Shown piece by piece: positions 27,046 to 36,059 of a stretch of 48,641 nt of DNA. The DNA comes from Streptomyces sp. ST2-7A (lineage in GTDB: Bacteria > Actinomycetota > Actinomycetes > Streptomycetales > Streptomycetaceae), in NCBI RefSeq assembly GCF_021390475.1, contig NZ_JAJUWS010000048.1, positions 1-48,641 of the forward strand. Direction: 5' to 3'. Both the position numbers and the translations under genes were made by a program. Positions within the stretch are counted from its first letter, which is position 1, and each line of letters begins with the position of its first letter. A model generated the notes under the pieces. The model made no database searches, was not told the DNA's origin, and saw nothing but the letters and a program-made list of their open reading frames with translations.

Positions 27046-27261
27046 ATGAGCCGGACCGTGATCGATCTCGATGACGAACTCGTGGCAGATGTGGCCAAGG
27101 CCCTCGGCACCAGCACGAAGAAGGAAACCGTCAACACCGCCCTGCGCGAGGTACTGGAGAACCGACGGAGAGCACTCGCACTCACCCGGCTGCGGGCCGC
27201 CGCCGCCGAGGGCGCCTTCGACCTGGACCTCTTCGAGGACAAGGGGAACTACCGCCGGTGA
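27046..27261 (+). CDS. vapB: VapB-type antitoxin
   Basis: 71 aa, ATG 27046 with GGAGG upstream. The N-terminal RTVIDLDDELVADVAKALGTSTKKETVNTALREVL is a ribbon-helix-helix DNA-binding fold. The C-terminal AAAEGAFDLDLFEDKGNYRR tail is the part that wraps the toxin in this family. It is coupled by a GTGA overlap to the PIN-domain toxin. It should neutralise the toxin and autoregulate the operon. Confidence 0.88.
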   Translation: MSRTVIDLDDELVADVAKALGTSTKKETVNTALREVLENRRRALALTRLRAAAAEGAFDLDLFEDKGNYRR

Positions 27262-27680
27262 ACGCCGCCCAGTTCCTGATCGACACCAGCGCCCTCGCCC
27301 GGTTCCTGCGCAGCGACGCCGAGCAGCACGGGTGGGACCAGGCTGCCGCCGCCGGGCTGATCGCCACGTGCCCGATCACCGAGCTTGAGTTCTTCTACAG
27401 CGCACGTTCCGCCGAAGATCGCGCACAAGGCATCGAAGACATGCGGATGATCTTCAGCTGGGTTCCGGTTGACGATCGCGCCTACACGCGCGCCTGGCAG
27501 GTGCAAGAAGCCCTCACCCGGCGTGGGCAGCATCGCAGCGCGGGGGCCGTCGACCTCGTCGTGGCTGCGACGGCCGAACTCCAGGGACTCACGCTGCTGC
27601 ACCGTGACCGGGACTTCGACTGCGTCGCCGCCGTCACCGGCCAGGCACTCCAGTGGTACGGGCCCGACCCGGGCAAGTAG
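27258..27680 (+). CDS. vapC: VapC-type PIN-domain ribonuclease toxin
   Basis: 140 aa from GTG 27258. Acidic PIN residues are present: Asp9 (FLIDTSAL), Glu42/44 (ITELEF), Asp99 (AVDLVVAATA), and Asp117/119 (HRDRDFD). VapC toxins cut RNA, often specific tRNA or rRNA, when the antitoxin is lost. The gene ends 126 bp before att site B, and its last 27 bp are repeated at att site C, so the module sat at the right end of both integrated segments. A stabilising addiction role for the element is the natural reading. Confidence 0.88.
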   Translation: MNAAQFLIDTSALARFLRSDAEQHGWDQAAAAGLIATCPITELEFFYSARSAEDRAQGIEDMRMIFSWVPVDDRAYTRAWQVQEALTRRGQHRSAGAVDLVVAATAELQGLTLLHRDRDFDCVAAVTGQALQWYGPDPGK

Positions 27681-27805
27681 GCGGGCACGTGGTTGCAGTT
27701 CTGGTTGCATTCACCGGCGTTCAACGCTGTTCGGAAGCACTCCTGCCAGCGACTACGCCGCAGGCCAGGACGGGCACGAACCCGGTCGGACGGCCGGACG
27801 CAGAA

Positions 27806-27859
27806 TTGGAAAGCGTGTTGGGTTCACACCCTCACGAGTTCGAATCTCGTATCCTCCGC
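27806..27859 (+). repeat. att site B: exact copy of the tRNA-Ser 3' end
   Basis: 54 nt identical to 25460-25513 but not preceded by a tRNA 5' half, so it cannot be a functional tRNA. It is followed by CTCACCGGGC and a 20-bp hairpin. It marks the boundary between two inserted segments. Confidence 0.92.
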
Positions 27860-27879
27860 CGTTGCTCTCACCGGGCAAT

Positions 27880-27921
27880 ACGTCGAAGGCCCCCGCAGCT
27901 CGCTGCGGGGGCCTTCGACGT
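27880..27921. terminator. Terminator following att site B
   Basis: A 20-bp perfect inverted repeat (27880-27899/27902-27921) with a two-base loop. It sits where the terminator sits behind the intact tRNA-Ser and behind att site C. Confidence 0.75.
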
Positions 27922-28109
27922 TGGTGGTCTCAGTTTTGGTCTCAGTTGGCCTCGCGCCCGGATAGTGGACCCGCCCATCACGGTGGCCACCCGGGAGGAA
28001 CGGGCGAGGCAGGTACGTAGCAGCAGGTCAGTGTCGAGGTTCTCCGTCGTCTTCACGGGGACTCCGTCAAGATGGACAACGTCATCTCCACACCGCAAGG
28101 GATCGCCGC

Positions 28110-28706
28110 ATGGCCTCGAACTCGACGCCCCGACACCAGGGCCGTCTCGAACTGACCTGGACCGACAAGGACAAGACGCTCTTGTCGACCGGGGACGGCA
28201 AGTACGACTACACCTTCGTCGATCCGACGGGCTATCGGGTCTCCGAGGTTCGTCTCCTCCACGAGATCGAACGGGTCGAGGCGCCGACGCCGGACAATCG
28301 GCCGGAGGAACTGCCACAGCCGACCACCGACAACCTCCTGATCACCGGCGACGCGATGCACGCCCTGGATGCGCTCGCCAAGATCCCGACGTACTCCGAG
28401 AAGTACGCCGGGAAGGTCAAGCTGGTCTACATCGACCCGCCCTTCAACACCGGCCAGGCGTTCACCCAGTACGAGGACAACATCACGCACTCGATCTGGC
28501 TCACGCTCCTCCGGGACCGGATCCGGCAGATCAGGCTGTTGCTCGCGAAAGATGCGTCTGTGTGGGTACACCTCGACCACATGGAGTCGCACCGATGCCG
28601 CGTCGTCCTCGACGAGGAGCTCGGGGAGAACAACTTCGTCGCTGAGGTCGCCTGGCAGAAGGCGGACTCGCCACGGAACGACACCAGGCTGCTGTCGACC
28701 TCGCAG
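28110..28706 (+). pseudogene. Type III restriction-modification methyltransferase, truncated by IS
   Basis: 199 codons of a Mod-type DNA methyltransferase: TDNLLITGDAMHALDALAKI followed by the catalytic motif IDPPFNTGQAF and DRIRQIRLLLAKDASVWVHLDHMESHRCRVVLDEELGENNFVAEVAWQ. This order (DPPF motif first) is the beta-class amino-methyltransferase layout. The gene is cut by the IS3-family element right after RLLSTSQ, and the TGA comes from the IS end. The C-terminal SAM-binding motif and any Res subunit are missing, and no matching piece follows the IS. It is presumably inactive. Confidence 0.85.
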
Positions 28707-28756
28707 TGAACCGTTCCGGGTTCGGTAGAGGCTCGATTCCGTGAAAGGGTTTAGTC

Positions 28757-29083
28757 ATGGCACGCCCCTCCTCCTATCCCGTTGAGCTGCGCAAACGAGC
28801 GGTCCGTATGGTCGCCGAGGTCCGTGGTGACCATCCGAACGAGTCGGCCGCGCTGCGGGCGGTCGCCCAGAAGCCGGGCATCGGTTCGGCCGAGACCCTG
28901 CGGAACCGGGTGAAGCGCGATGAGGTCGACTCCGGGAAGCGTCCGGGGGCGACCACGGAAGAGGCCGCGCAGATCAAGGCGGTGAAGAAGGAGATCGCCG
29001 AGCTGAGGCGGGCGAACGACATCCTGAAGGCGGCGGCGTCTTTCTTCGCGGCCGAGCTCGACCGGCCACACACACGCTCGTAG
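28757..29083 (+). CDS. IS3-family transposase OrfA
   Basis: 108 aa. Helix-turn-helix region at the N-terminus (YPVELRKRAVRMVAEVR), a leucine-zipper-like coiled coil (EIAELRRANDILKAAASFFAAELDR) and the AELD end typical of IS3 OrfA. It binds the terminal repeats. OrfB follows in the -1 frame and is presumably made by programmed ribosomal frameshifting near 29050-29083. Confidence 0.92.
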   Translation: MARPSSYPVELRKRAVRMVAEVRGDHPNESAALRAVAQKPGIGSAETLRNRVKRDEVDSGKRPGATTEEAAQIKAVKKEIAELRRANDILKAAASFFAAELDRPHTRS

Positions 29084-29136
29084 CGTTCATCGACGAGCAC
29101 CGGGCCCGCTTCGGCGGTGTCGAGCCGATCTGCCGC

Positions 29137-30009
29137 GTGCTCACCGAGCACGATTGCAAGATCGCCCCCTCCACCTGTTACGCCCACCGCAAGCGACTCC
29201 GGGCCCCGTCCGCCCGCACTGTCCGCGACGCCGAGCCGAAGCCGCTCATCCAGCAGATCTTCGAGGTCAACCACCGTGTCCACGGGGCCAGGAAGGTCTG
29301 GCGCGAGCTGCACCGCCAAGGCCACATCGTGGCCCGGTGCACCGTCGAACGCCTCATGCGCGAGCTCGGCGTCACCGGTGCCGTCCGCGGAAAGAAGATC
29401 ATCACGACAATCCCGGACAGTTCCGTCGAGCGGGCACCGGACCCGCTGGACCGCAACTTCGTCGCGCCGGCCCCGAACCGCTGCCGGGTCGCGGACTTCA
29501 CCCACATCAGCACTTGGTCGGGAGTGGTCTGCGTCGCTTTCGTCGTGGACACCTTCTCCCGCAGGATCGTCGGCTGGTCCGCCGCCCTGTCGAAGGAGAC
29601 CGGGCTCGTCCCGGACGCCCCGGACACGGCCCTGTGGCAACGCGGCCGAGACGAACATCCGTACCGGGCGGGCAAGTTGATACATCACTCCGATGCCGGG
29701 TCGCAATATACGAGTTTCCGGCTCGCCGAGCACCTGGACGCCGCCGGCATTGCGGCCTCGATCGGCTCGGTCGGCGACGCCTACGACAACGCCCTCACGG
29801 AGTCCACGATCGGCTTGTTCAAGACCGAGCTGATCAAGCCCGGACGGCCCTGGCGAACCCTTTCCCGGGTCGAACTCGCCACCGCCGAGCGGATCGACCG
29901 GTACTGCCACCACCGACTTCACGGTGAAATAGGGCACACCCCACCCATCGAATACGAAACCAACTACTACCGCGCAACCCCGAAACCCCAGGTCACAACC
30001 ACAATCTGA
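29137..30009 (+). CDS. IS3-family transposase OrfB (DDE integrase core)
   Basis: 290 aa from GTG 29137; the frame is open further back to overlap OrfA, and production as an OrfAB fusion is likely. The rve domain shows the three acidic positions: Asp in RVADFTHI, Asp in HHSDAGSQYTS, and Glu in LTESTIGLFKTELI. All needed residues appear intact, so the element may still be mobile. Confidence 0.93.
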   Translation: MLTEHDCKIAPSTCYAHRKRLRAPSARTVRDAEPKPLIQQIFEVNHRVHGARKVWRELHRQGHIVARCTVERLMRELGVTGAVRGKKIITTIPDSSVERAPDPLDRNFVAPAPNRCRVADFTHISTWSGVVCVAFVVDTFSRRIVGWSAALSKETGLVPDAPDTALWQRGRDEHPYRAGKLIHHSDAGSQYTSFRLAEHLDAAGIAASIGSVGDAYDNALTESTIGLFKTELIKPGRPWRTLSRVELATAERIDRYCHHRLHGEIGHTPPIEYETNYYRATPKPQVTTTI

Positions 30010-30036
30010 AGTCTCTACCGAACCCGGAACGGTTCA

Positions 30037-30368
30037 GCCTGGCCCGGCCCAAAGTGCTGGTCATGTACACACCTGGAGGCGGTGGTCGCGTCTTCGACGT
30101 AAAGGCCGTCGAGACCGTCAAGCAGGACGTTCCATGTACCTGGGCCACCTCCCCTGACACCGTTCAGATCACACGCGCAAGGGAAGCCGCAGAGCAGGTT
30201 GAGTACCCCTGGACGGTCTTCTTCCTCTCCGAGGTGGGTGCCATCGAGACGGTCGCTCCCGTAATCCAGCAGGGACGTTATGTGACCATCAGCGACGTCC
30301 GGAAGGCCATGGCGTCCGGCAAGCTCTTGGTGCTGCCGCTCGACAAGGCATTCCCCCTGCGGAAGTAA
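30037..30368 (+). pseudogene. 3' part of an unidentified gene, cut by the IS
   Basis: The frame continues directly out of the right IS end (SLARPKVLVMYTPGGGGRVF) and ends at 30366-30368. It gives about 110 residues, including VEYPWTVFFLSEVGAIETVAPVIQQGRYVTISDVRKAMASGKLLVLPLDKA. The sense is good, so it is the C-terminal half of a gene whose front is lost. I do not recognise the family, and it does not continue the methyltransferase upstream. Confidence 0.5.
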
Positions 30369-30439
30369 ATCCCTGAGCGAGAGCGGCCATCCCCCGGCCA
30401 CCGGTGAAAAGCCATGCGAGACCAGCCGGGGCACGCCCT

Positions 30440-30452
30440 TAGAATGACCGTC
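30440..30452 (+). promoter_or_regulatory. -10 element giving a leaderless valS message
   Basis: TAGAAT at 30440-30445 is followed 7 nt later by the GTG at 30453. Transcription would start at or next to the GTG, giving a leaderless message, and this decides the valS start over the in-frame ATG at 30444, which overlaps the -10. The -35 is not evident. Confidence 0.55.
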
Positions 30453-33122
30453 GTGACCGACAACACTCAGCAGCAGACAGCGCCCACCACCGAACTGCCG
30501 ACCCAGTACGCGCCGGCCGAGGTAGAGGGGCCGCTGTACGAGCGTTGGGTAGAGCGCGGGTACTTCGAGGCGGACGCGAAGAGCGAGAAGCCCGCGTACA
30601 CGATCGTCATCCCGCCTCCGAACGTCACCGGCTCGCTCCACCTGGGCCACGCCTTCGAGCACACGCTGATCGACGCCCTCACCCGCCGCAAGCGCATGCA
30701 GGGCTTCGAGACGCTGTGGCAGCCCGGCATGGACCACGCAGGTATCGCCACCCAGAACGTCGTCGAGCGCGAGCTCGCCAAGGAGGGCAAGTCCCGCCAC
30801 GACCTGGGCCGCGAAGCCTTCGTCGAGCGCGTGTGGGAGTGGAAGGCCGAGTCCGGCGGGCAGATCGCCGGCCAGATGCAGCGCCTCGGTGAGGGGCTGG
30901 CGTGGAGCCGGGACCGCTTCACCATGGACGAGGGGCTGTCTCGGGCCGTCCAGACCGTCTTCAAGAAGATGTTCGACGACGGACTGATCTACCGCGCCGA
31001 GCGCATCATCAACTGGTGCCCCCGCTGTCTGACGGCCATCTCCGACATCGAGGTCGACTACCAGGACGACGACGGCGAGCTCGTCTCCATGAAGTACGGC
31101 GAAGGTGACGACACCATCGTCGTCGCCACGACCCGCGCGGAGACGATGCTCGGTGACACGGCCGTCGCCGTCCACCCCGAGGACGAGCGCTACGCCCACC
31201 TGATCGGCAAGCAGATCAAGCTGCCGCTGACCGACCGAACCATCCCGGTCGTCGCCGACACCCACGTCGACCCGGAGTTCGGCACCGGCGCCGTCAAGGT
31301 GACCCCGGCGCACGACCCGAACGACTTCGCCATCGGCCAGCGCCACAACCTCGAATCCATCGAGGTCCTCGACGAGCGCGGCATCATCACCGTCCACGGC
31401 CCCTTCCAGGGCCTGGACCGCTTCGAGGCACGCTCCGCGATCGTCGCCGCCCTGCGCGCCGACGGCCGGATCGTCGCCGAGAAGCGCCCTTACGTCCACT
31501 CCGTCGGCCACTGCTCGCGCTGCAAGACGACGCTGGAACCCCGCCTTTCCCTCCAGTGGTGGGTCAAGGTCGAGACGCTGGCCAAGGCCGCCGGCGACGC
31601 GGTCCGCGACGGCCGGGTCGACATCCACCCGGCCGACATGTCGCAGCGCTACTTCGACTGGGTCGACAACCTCAACGACTGGTGCATCTCGCGCCAGCTG
31701 TGGTGGGGCCACCGCATCCCCGTCTGGCACGGCCCGAACGGCGAACTGGTCTGCGTCGGCCCTGACGAGGAGCCGCCCACGGGCGAGGGGTGGACGCAGG
31801 ACACCGATGTCCTCGACACGTGGTTCTCGTCCGGCCTGTGGCCGTTCTCCACGCTCGGCTGGCCGGAGCAGACGCCGGACCTGGAGAAGTTCTACCCGAA
31901 CTCTGTCCTGGTCACCGGCTACGACCTGATGTTCTTCTGGGTCGCCCGGATGATGATGTTCGGCCTCTACGCGATGGACGGCCAGCCGCCGTTCCACACG
32001 ATCGCGTTCCACGGCATGGTCCGCGACGAGTTCGGCAAGAAAATGTCGAAGTCGTTCGGGAACACGGTCAACCCGCTGGACTGGATGGACAAGTACGGCT
32101 CCGACGCCCTGCGCTTCACCCTGGCCAAGGGTGCCAACCCGGGCGTCGACGTCCCGATCGGCGAGGACTGGGTCCAGGCGTCCCGGAACTTCGCCAACAA
32201 GATCTGGAACGCCACCCGCTTCGCGATGATGAACGGTGCGACGGTGGAGGGCCCGCTGCCGGACGCCTCCGAGATGTCGGCGACGGACCGCTGGATCCTC
32301 TCGCGGCTGAACAAGGTCGTCGCCCAGACGGACGCCTACTACGACGACTACCAGTTCGCCAAGCTCGCCGATGCCCTGTACCACTTCGCGTGGGACGAGG
32401 TCTTCGACTGGTACGTCGAGCTGTCGAAGACGACGTTCTTCGCGGGCGGCGAGCAGGCCAAGGTCTCGGCACGCGTCCTGGGCGAGGTCCTCGACGTCAC
32501 CCTGCGGCTGCTGCACCCGATCGTCCCGTTCGTCACCGACACCCTGTGGACCACGCTGACGGGCCAGGAGTCGGTCGTCATCGCTGACTGGCCGAAGGTC
32601 TCGGGCTTCCGCGACGATGCCGCCGAGCGCGAGATCGAGCTGGTCCAGCAGGTCGTCACCGAGGTCCGTCGCTTCCGCTCGGACCAGGGCCTCCAGCCCG
32701 GCCAGAAGGTGCCGGCCCGTCTGGAGCTGGCCGGCACCGCGCTCGCCCCGCACGAGGCCGCCATCCGCCAACTGCTGCGCCTCCAGCCAGAGGGCGACGG
32801 GTTCACCGCCAGCGCGACCCTGCCCGTCGTGGGTGCCACGGCTACGGCGTACGGCGCCACGGTAGTGACCGGCGGCACCGCAGCGTCCGTCTCGCTCGAC
32901 CTGTCCGGCACCATCGACGTCGCCGCCGAGCGCAAGCGCCTCGCCAAGGACCTGGCTGCCGCCGAGAAGGAGAAGGCCCGGGCCGAGGGCAAGCTCGGCA
33001 ACGAAGCGTTCCTGGCGAAGGCTCCAGACAACGTCGTGGACAAGATCAAGGGCCGGCTCGCCAAGGCCGACGAGGACATCGCCCGCATCCAGGCCCAGCT
33101 GGACAAGCTGCCGCAGCAGTAG
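30453..33122 (+). CDS. valS: Valyl-tRNA synthetase
   Basis: 889 aa. The class I signature HLGH lies at 63-66 (PPPNVTGSLHLGHA) and KMSKS at 530-534. The CP1 editing domain includes TTRAETMLGDTAVAVHP, and AERKRLAKDLAAAEKEKARAEGKL is the C-terminal tRNA-binding coiled coil. It charges tRNA-Val with valine and removes mischarged threonine. Everything is intact and very streptomycete-like. It lies inside the island between two tRNA-Ser att copies, not beside housekeeping genes. Whether it is the only valS of the genome or a second copy cannot be seen here. A role in self-resistance or in aminoacyl-tRNA-dependent biosynthesis would be speculation. Confidence 0.96.
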   Translation: MTDNTQQQTAPTTELPTQYAPAEVEGPLYERWVERGYFEADAKSEKPAYTIVIPPPNVTGSLHLGHAFEHTLIDALTRRKRMQGFETLWQPGMDHAGIATQNVVERELAKEGKSRHDLGREAFVERVWEWKAESGGQIAGQMQRLGEGLAWSRDRFTMDEGLSRAVQTVFKKMFDDGLIYRAERIINWCPRCLTAISDIEVDYQDDDGELVSMKYGEGDDTIVVATTRAETMLGDTAVAVHPEDERYAHLIGKQIKLPLTDRTIPVVADTHVDPEFGTGAVKVTPAHDPNDFAIGQRHNLESIEVLDERGIITVHGPFQGLDRFEARSAIVAALRADGRIVAEKRPYVHSVGHCSRCKTTLEPRLSLQWWVKVETLAKAAGDAVRDGRVDIHPADMSQRYFDWVDNLNDWCISRQLWWGHRIPVWHGPNGELVCVGPDEEPPTGEGWTQDTDVLDTWFSSGLWPFSTLGWPEQTPDLEKFYPNSVLVTGYDLMFFWVARMMMFGLYAMDGQPPFHTIAFHGMVRDEFGKKMSKSFGNTVNPLDWMDKYGSDALRFTLAKGANPGVDVPIGEDWVQASRNFANKIWNATRFAMMNGATVEGPLPDASEMSATDRWILSRLNKVVAQTDAYYDDYQFAKLADALYHFAWDEVFDWYVELSKTTFFAGGEQAKVSARVLGEVLDVTLRLLHPIVPFVTDTLWTTLTGQESVVIADWPKVSGFRDDAAEREIELVQQVVTEVRRFRSDQGLQPGQKVPARLELAGTALAPHEAAIRQLLRLQPEGDGFTASATLPVVGATATAYGATVVTGGTAASVSLDLSGTIDVAAERKRLAKDLAAAEKEKARAEGKLGNEAFLAKAPDNVVDKIKGRLAKADEDIARIQAQLDKLPQQ

Positions 33123-33136
33123 GCGCCTGGAGAATG

Positions 33137-33176
33137 CCCGAAGGGGCCCAGACCAGACGGTCTGGGCCCCTTCGGG
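33137..33176. terminator. Bidirectional terminator between valS and the glycosyltransferase operon
   Basis: An 18-bp perfect inverted repeat (33137-33154/33159-33176, loop AGAC), 15 bp after the valS stop and 26 bp before the stop of the convergent gene, followed by TTCTCTTC. Confidence 0.85.
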
Positions 33177-33201
33177 TTCTCTTCGGCCTCCAGCACCAGC
33201 C

Positions 33202-34128
33202 CTACGGAATCCCCAGCGCCTCGTACGGGCTCGACAGAGAGAACCCGCGCTGCTGCACGACGATCTGGGCCTGATGGACATCGAACTGCGCCATGTACAG
33301 AAGGTCGTCGAGGCGGGTCGGCTTCTGCTCCAGCACGTCGAGGGCGATCTCGGCAGCGCTGTCGTTTCGCTCCAGCCGGTCCCGGAAGAAGTCGAGACTC
33401 TTCTCCACGACGAGGCGAGTCATGTCGAGTTCCGAGACCTCCGCATCGGACACTCGGTCGACTCGCGAGTGCACGCGGTACTCGTAGAACGGGCCGGCGA
33501 CGCAGTGGATGTTGTTGGCCGCCCCTCGCCTGAACCGGCTGGCCAGCAGGTTGACGGCGAAGGCCCAGTCTCCCCACTCGAGCACCCTCGGGTCGTACAG
33601 GCCGCATTCGAGGGCCTCGGTCCGCCGGCAGACGATCGACGTCGGCACGTGGTGCTTGCGCACCACGAGGTCCTCGCGACACGGATACGAGGAGATGGTG
33701 AAGCCCTCGAAGGCACCGAACATCCACGACATCGTGTGGACGAACGCGGTGTCCGGGTCGGACGCGAGGATCGCCACCGCCCTGTCCGGGTATGACCCTG
33801 CCGCCAGAAGGAACGGCTCGGTGGCCAAGCGGTCATCGGCATCCACCTGCATCACGTACTCCAGCCGCGCGGCTGCCAGGCCGGCGTTCCTGGCCGCGTG
33901 ATGCCCCTGGCGCGCTTCGAGGCGGACGACACGTACGCCGGGCAGCTCTACGCAGGTGCCGATGGACTTACGGGTCGTTTCGTCGTCCGATCCGTCGTCC
34001 ACGATCACCACCTCGTACGGATGCCGAAGCGGCTGCTCGATGACCGACTCCACGGCCTCGACGAGGTAGTCGCCCGCGTTGTGGCAGGGGATGACGAAGC
34101 TGATGCCTCCATGGCCCGTGATCGTCAC
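33202..34128 (-). CDS. GT2 family glycosyltransferase
   Basis: 308 aa from GTG 34128. The N-terminal GISFVIPCHNAGDYLVEAVESVI and VVIVDDGSDDETTR are the GT-A nucleotide-sugar fold of family 2. The DxD metal motif lies in MQVDADDRL (about 96-98), and the acceptor-side EWGDWAFAVNLL holds the likely catalytic acidic residue. No membrane segment is seen, so it is cytosolic. The start overlaps the stop of the methyltransferase as GTGA (34125-34128), coupling the two. Donor and acceptor are unknown. The open frame to 34851 is only a shadow of the methyltransferase. Confidence 0.88.
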   Translation of the reverse strand: MTITGHGGISFVIPCHNAGDYLVEAVESVIEQPLRHPYEVVIVDDGSDDETTRKSIGTCVELPGVRVVRLEARQGHHAARNAGLAAARLEYVMQVDADDRLATEPFLLAAGSYPDRAVAILASDPDTAFVHTMSWMFGAFEGFTISSYPCREDLVVRKHHVPTSIVCRRTEALECGLYDPRVLEWGDWAFAVNLLASRFRRGAANNIHCVAGPFYEYRVHSRVDRVSDAEVSELDMTRLVVEKSLDFFRDRLERNDSAAEIALDVLEQKPTRLDDLLYMAQFDVHQAQIVVQQRGFSLSSPYEALGIP

Positions 34129-34883
34129 GAGGCTTCCCGTCCCTTCATGGTCACGGCGACGGCCGAAACGCGGCACCTGCGCACGGCGGTGACGGTCGCG
34201 CGAGTCGCTTCGAAGTAGGTGCGCTGCGTGCGCGTGTCCTGCTCGGCGTGGTCGTCCCAGGCCACGGTGGTGTCCCAGCCCTCGTAGATCCGCTCCAGCG
34301 CGTGGCTGAGGGTCTCCAGCGTGTACCGGGCCTCTCCCTCGATGTGGATCTGACCGCCATGGGCGTCCGTCCGGGAAATCCCGGCGAAGACCTCCAAGTA
34401 GTGCATGTTGACCGATCGGGAGCTCTGCACAGCCCGGGTGAGAACAGCTTCGACATCGTGCTGAGACAGGTAGTGGAGCACGTCCTTGGCGACGAGCAGC
34501 CCGAAGTCCTCCTCGACCACGTACTGCTCGATGAGGGACTCCACCACCGTGACGCGCTCCGCCAGGTCCTCGTGCGGCGAGAGCCGCCGGAACAGCGGCT
34601 CGGCCGGGGCCTGGTCCACCGCGACAACGCTGAAGCCAGCCTCTGCCAGGGCGATGGTGTAGGCCCCGGCACCGTATCCGAGGTCCAGAGCGCGCCTCGG
34701 AATGTCGGCAGGGAGGGAAGTCAGCAGGCTGCGGAACCGCGCCGAGACGGGTGCACGCAGCTCCTCGCCGGTGTTTCGGCCGTTCCGTAACGCGTCCGCG
34801 TAGAAGGCGTGGAGGGACGCCCTCGAGTGCTGTACAGGCAAAGGGCACCACCTGAGACTGGAGGGATGAGCGAGGGGAGGCAT
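34125..34883 (-). CDS. Class I SAM-dependent methyltransferase
   Basis: 252 aa from ATG 34883, placed immediately after the stop of the oxidoreductase gene (TAGATG). Motif I LDLGYGAG at about 66-73, the acidic VVAVDQ about 20 residues later, and LVAKDVLHYLSQHD in the motif IV region show a Rossmann methyltransferase. The substrate is unknown; the company of a glycosyltransferase and a sugar-type oxidoreductase points to a carbohydrate or glycosylated small molecule. A start further downstream is possible, since the first 25 residues are weakly structured. Confidence 0.85.
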   Translation of the reverse strand: MPPLAHPSSLRWCPLPVQHSRASLHAFYADALRNGRNTGEELRAPVSARFRSLLTSLPADIPRRALDLGYGAGAYTIALAEAGFSVVAVDQAPAEPLFRRLSPHEDLAERVTVVESLIEQYVVEEDFGLLVAKDVLHYLSQHDVEAVLTRAVQSSRSVNMHYLEVFAGISRTDAHGGQIHIEGEARYTLETLSHALERIYEGWDTTVAWDDHAEQDTRTQRTYFEATRATVTAVRRCRVSAVAVTMKGREAS

Positions 34884-36059
34884 CTAGGAGTCGGCGATCA
34901 CGACGGGCCGGCCGGGCGTGAGAAGGGAGGCCGCCAGCGCTTCGGTGACCTGCATCGGCAGCACGTGCGTGGCGAGCGAGCTCCTGTTCTCGGTGCCCCG
35001 CAGCCAGTTCTCCATGAGCTGCCGGTTGCTGTCGCTGTGGAATAGCCCGTCGAACGTCCTGACCGACGTGTACTGCTCTTCCGGCAGCAGGGAGGCGTTC
35101 GCCCTCGTGGTCAGCCGGGCGAAGGCGTCAATCCGGTCCGCGTTCTGCCCGCGGGGTACGTCGTAGCAGTGGACATGCGCGGAGTAGAGGGTCGACAGCT
35201 GTGCTTCGAGGTCGACGCTCGAGGTACGGCCGTTCTTGTTGTAGACGTCGTCCGGGAGGTCACGCCAGCTGCGGATGGACGGCGTCGTCTGCTCGAAGGA
35301 CAGCGTCCCGACGGTCAGGGTGCGCTCCGACTCGACCTCGACCAGGCGGAACGTGGCGGTGATGTCCGTCTCGCCGAAGGCGTTCTCCAGGATGGCGGAG
35401 TGCGGCCAGCGAGGGTGTCCGTCCTCGAACCGGCTGGCGGCCGACTTCGGGATCCGGAGATGCTGGTCGACGGGGGAGGCTCCGAAGGAGCTGACTTCGA
35501 GCCGGAAGCGGCGGTCGGGGAACACGAGCTTGTTGAGGGACAGGCACTGCACGGCGAGGTCCACGTAGTGGTAAGCGCCGTGCATCATCATCCCGTAGCC
35601 GTACCGGTAAGGATGGTCGTCCCGCGTCTCGTACTCGTGCTGGAGGTTCCACACTCCGCCGGCGGCTCGCAGGTGGAACGAGGTGACGGGGGCCTGCCAG
35701 TCCCGCACCCGCTCTTCGAGCGAGCGCAGCACCTCCCCGTTGTGGATGCGGTGGTACCGGCTCAGCGTCATCACTGAATGCTTGGCACCGGTACGACCGG
35801 CCTGAGCGATGAGCTCCCGCATGACCTCGGTGATGCGGGACGGCGCGAACCGGCCATCCACCAAGGGCGCTAGTACGGGCTTCTCCACGAGGGAATCGGT
35901 GCCATTCTCGACGCAGTAGCGCAGGTACGCTTCGTGCGACTGCACCTCAGTCGCTATGTACACCTTCGTCGGCAGCTCGGGCAGGCGGAGGCGCCGTAAT
36001 GCGGCTCCGATCAGCTCCGGCTGCTTCTGCTGCGCGGTCGCGCCACGGCCCGACTCCGG
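34884..36059 (-). pseudogene. Gfo/Idh/MocA oxidoreductase, 5'-truncated
   Basis: The remaining frame carries KVYIATEVQSHEAYLRYCVENGTDSLVEKPV, where the EKP motif of the Gfo/Idh/MocA family lies. The alpha/beta C-terminal domain follows (RYHRIHNGEVLRSLEERVRDW, MMMHGAYHYVDLAVQ, and so on). The first Rossmann beta-alpha-beta with its GxGxxG NAD site, which should precede by about 60-80 residues, is absent. The frame instead runs into the vapC remnant at 36060, so the start was lost at a recombination junction. If translated from the chimeric start at 36119 it would lack the NAD-binding loop. It is coupled to the methyltransferase. Confidence 0.75.

Larger units (their letters stand above)
28707..30036 (+). 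mobile_element. IS3-family insertion sequence (1330 bp)
   Basis: Bounded by 24-bp perfect terminal inverted repeats at 28707-28730 and 30013-30036, beginning TGAACCGTTCC. It has two overlapping transposase frames in the -1 relation usual for IS3. No direct target duplication is visible: the left flank ends in CAG and the right begins with GCC. The flanks belong to two different truncated genes. Confidence 0.95.

Noticed and set aside
30369..30452. T-box or other tRNA-sensing leader for valS
   Set aside because: The space is under 90 bp, no T-box sequence is visible, and the -10 placement suggests a leaderless message.
30015..33281. 1088-codon open frame on the minus strand opposite valS
   Set aside because: Antisense shadow of a highly conserved GC-rich gene: the product is Val/Gly/Asp/Arg-biased, with no motif, and it crosses the terminator and IS end.
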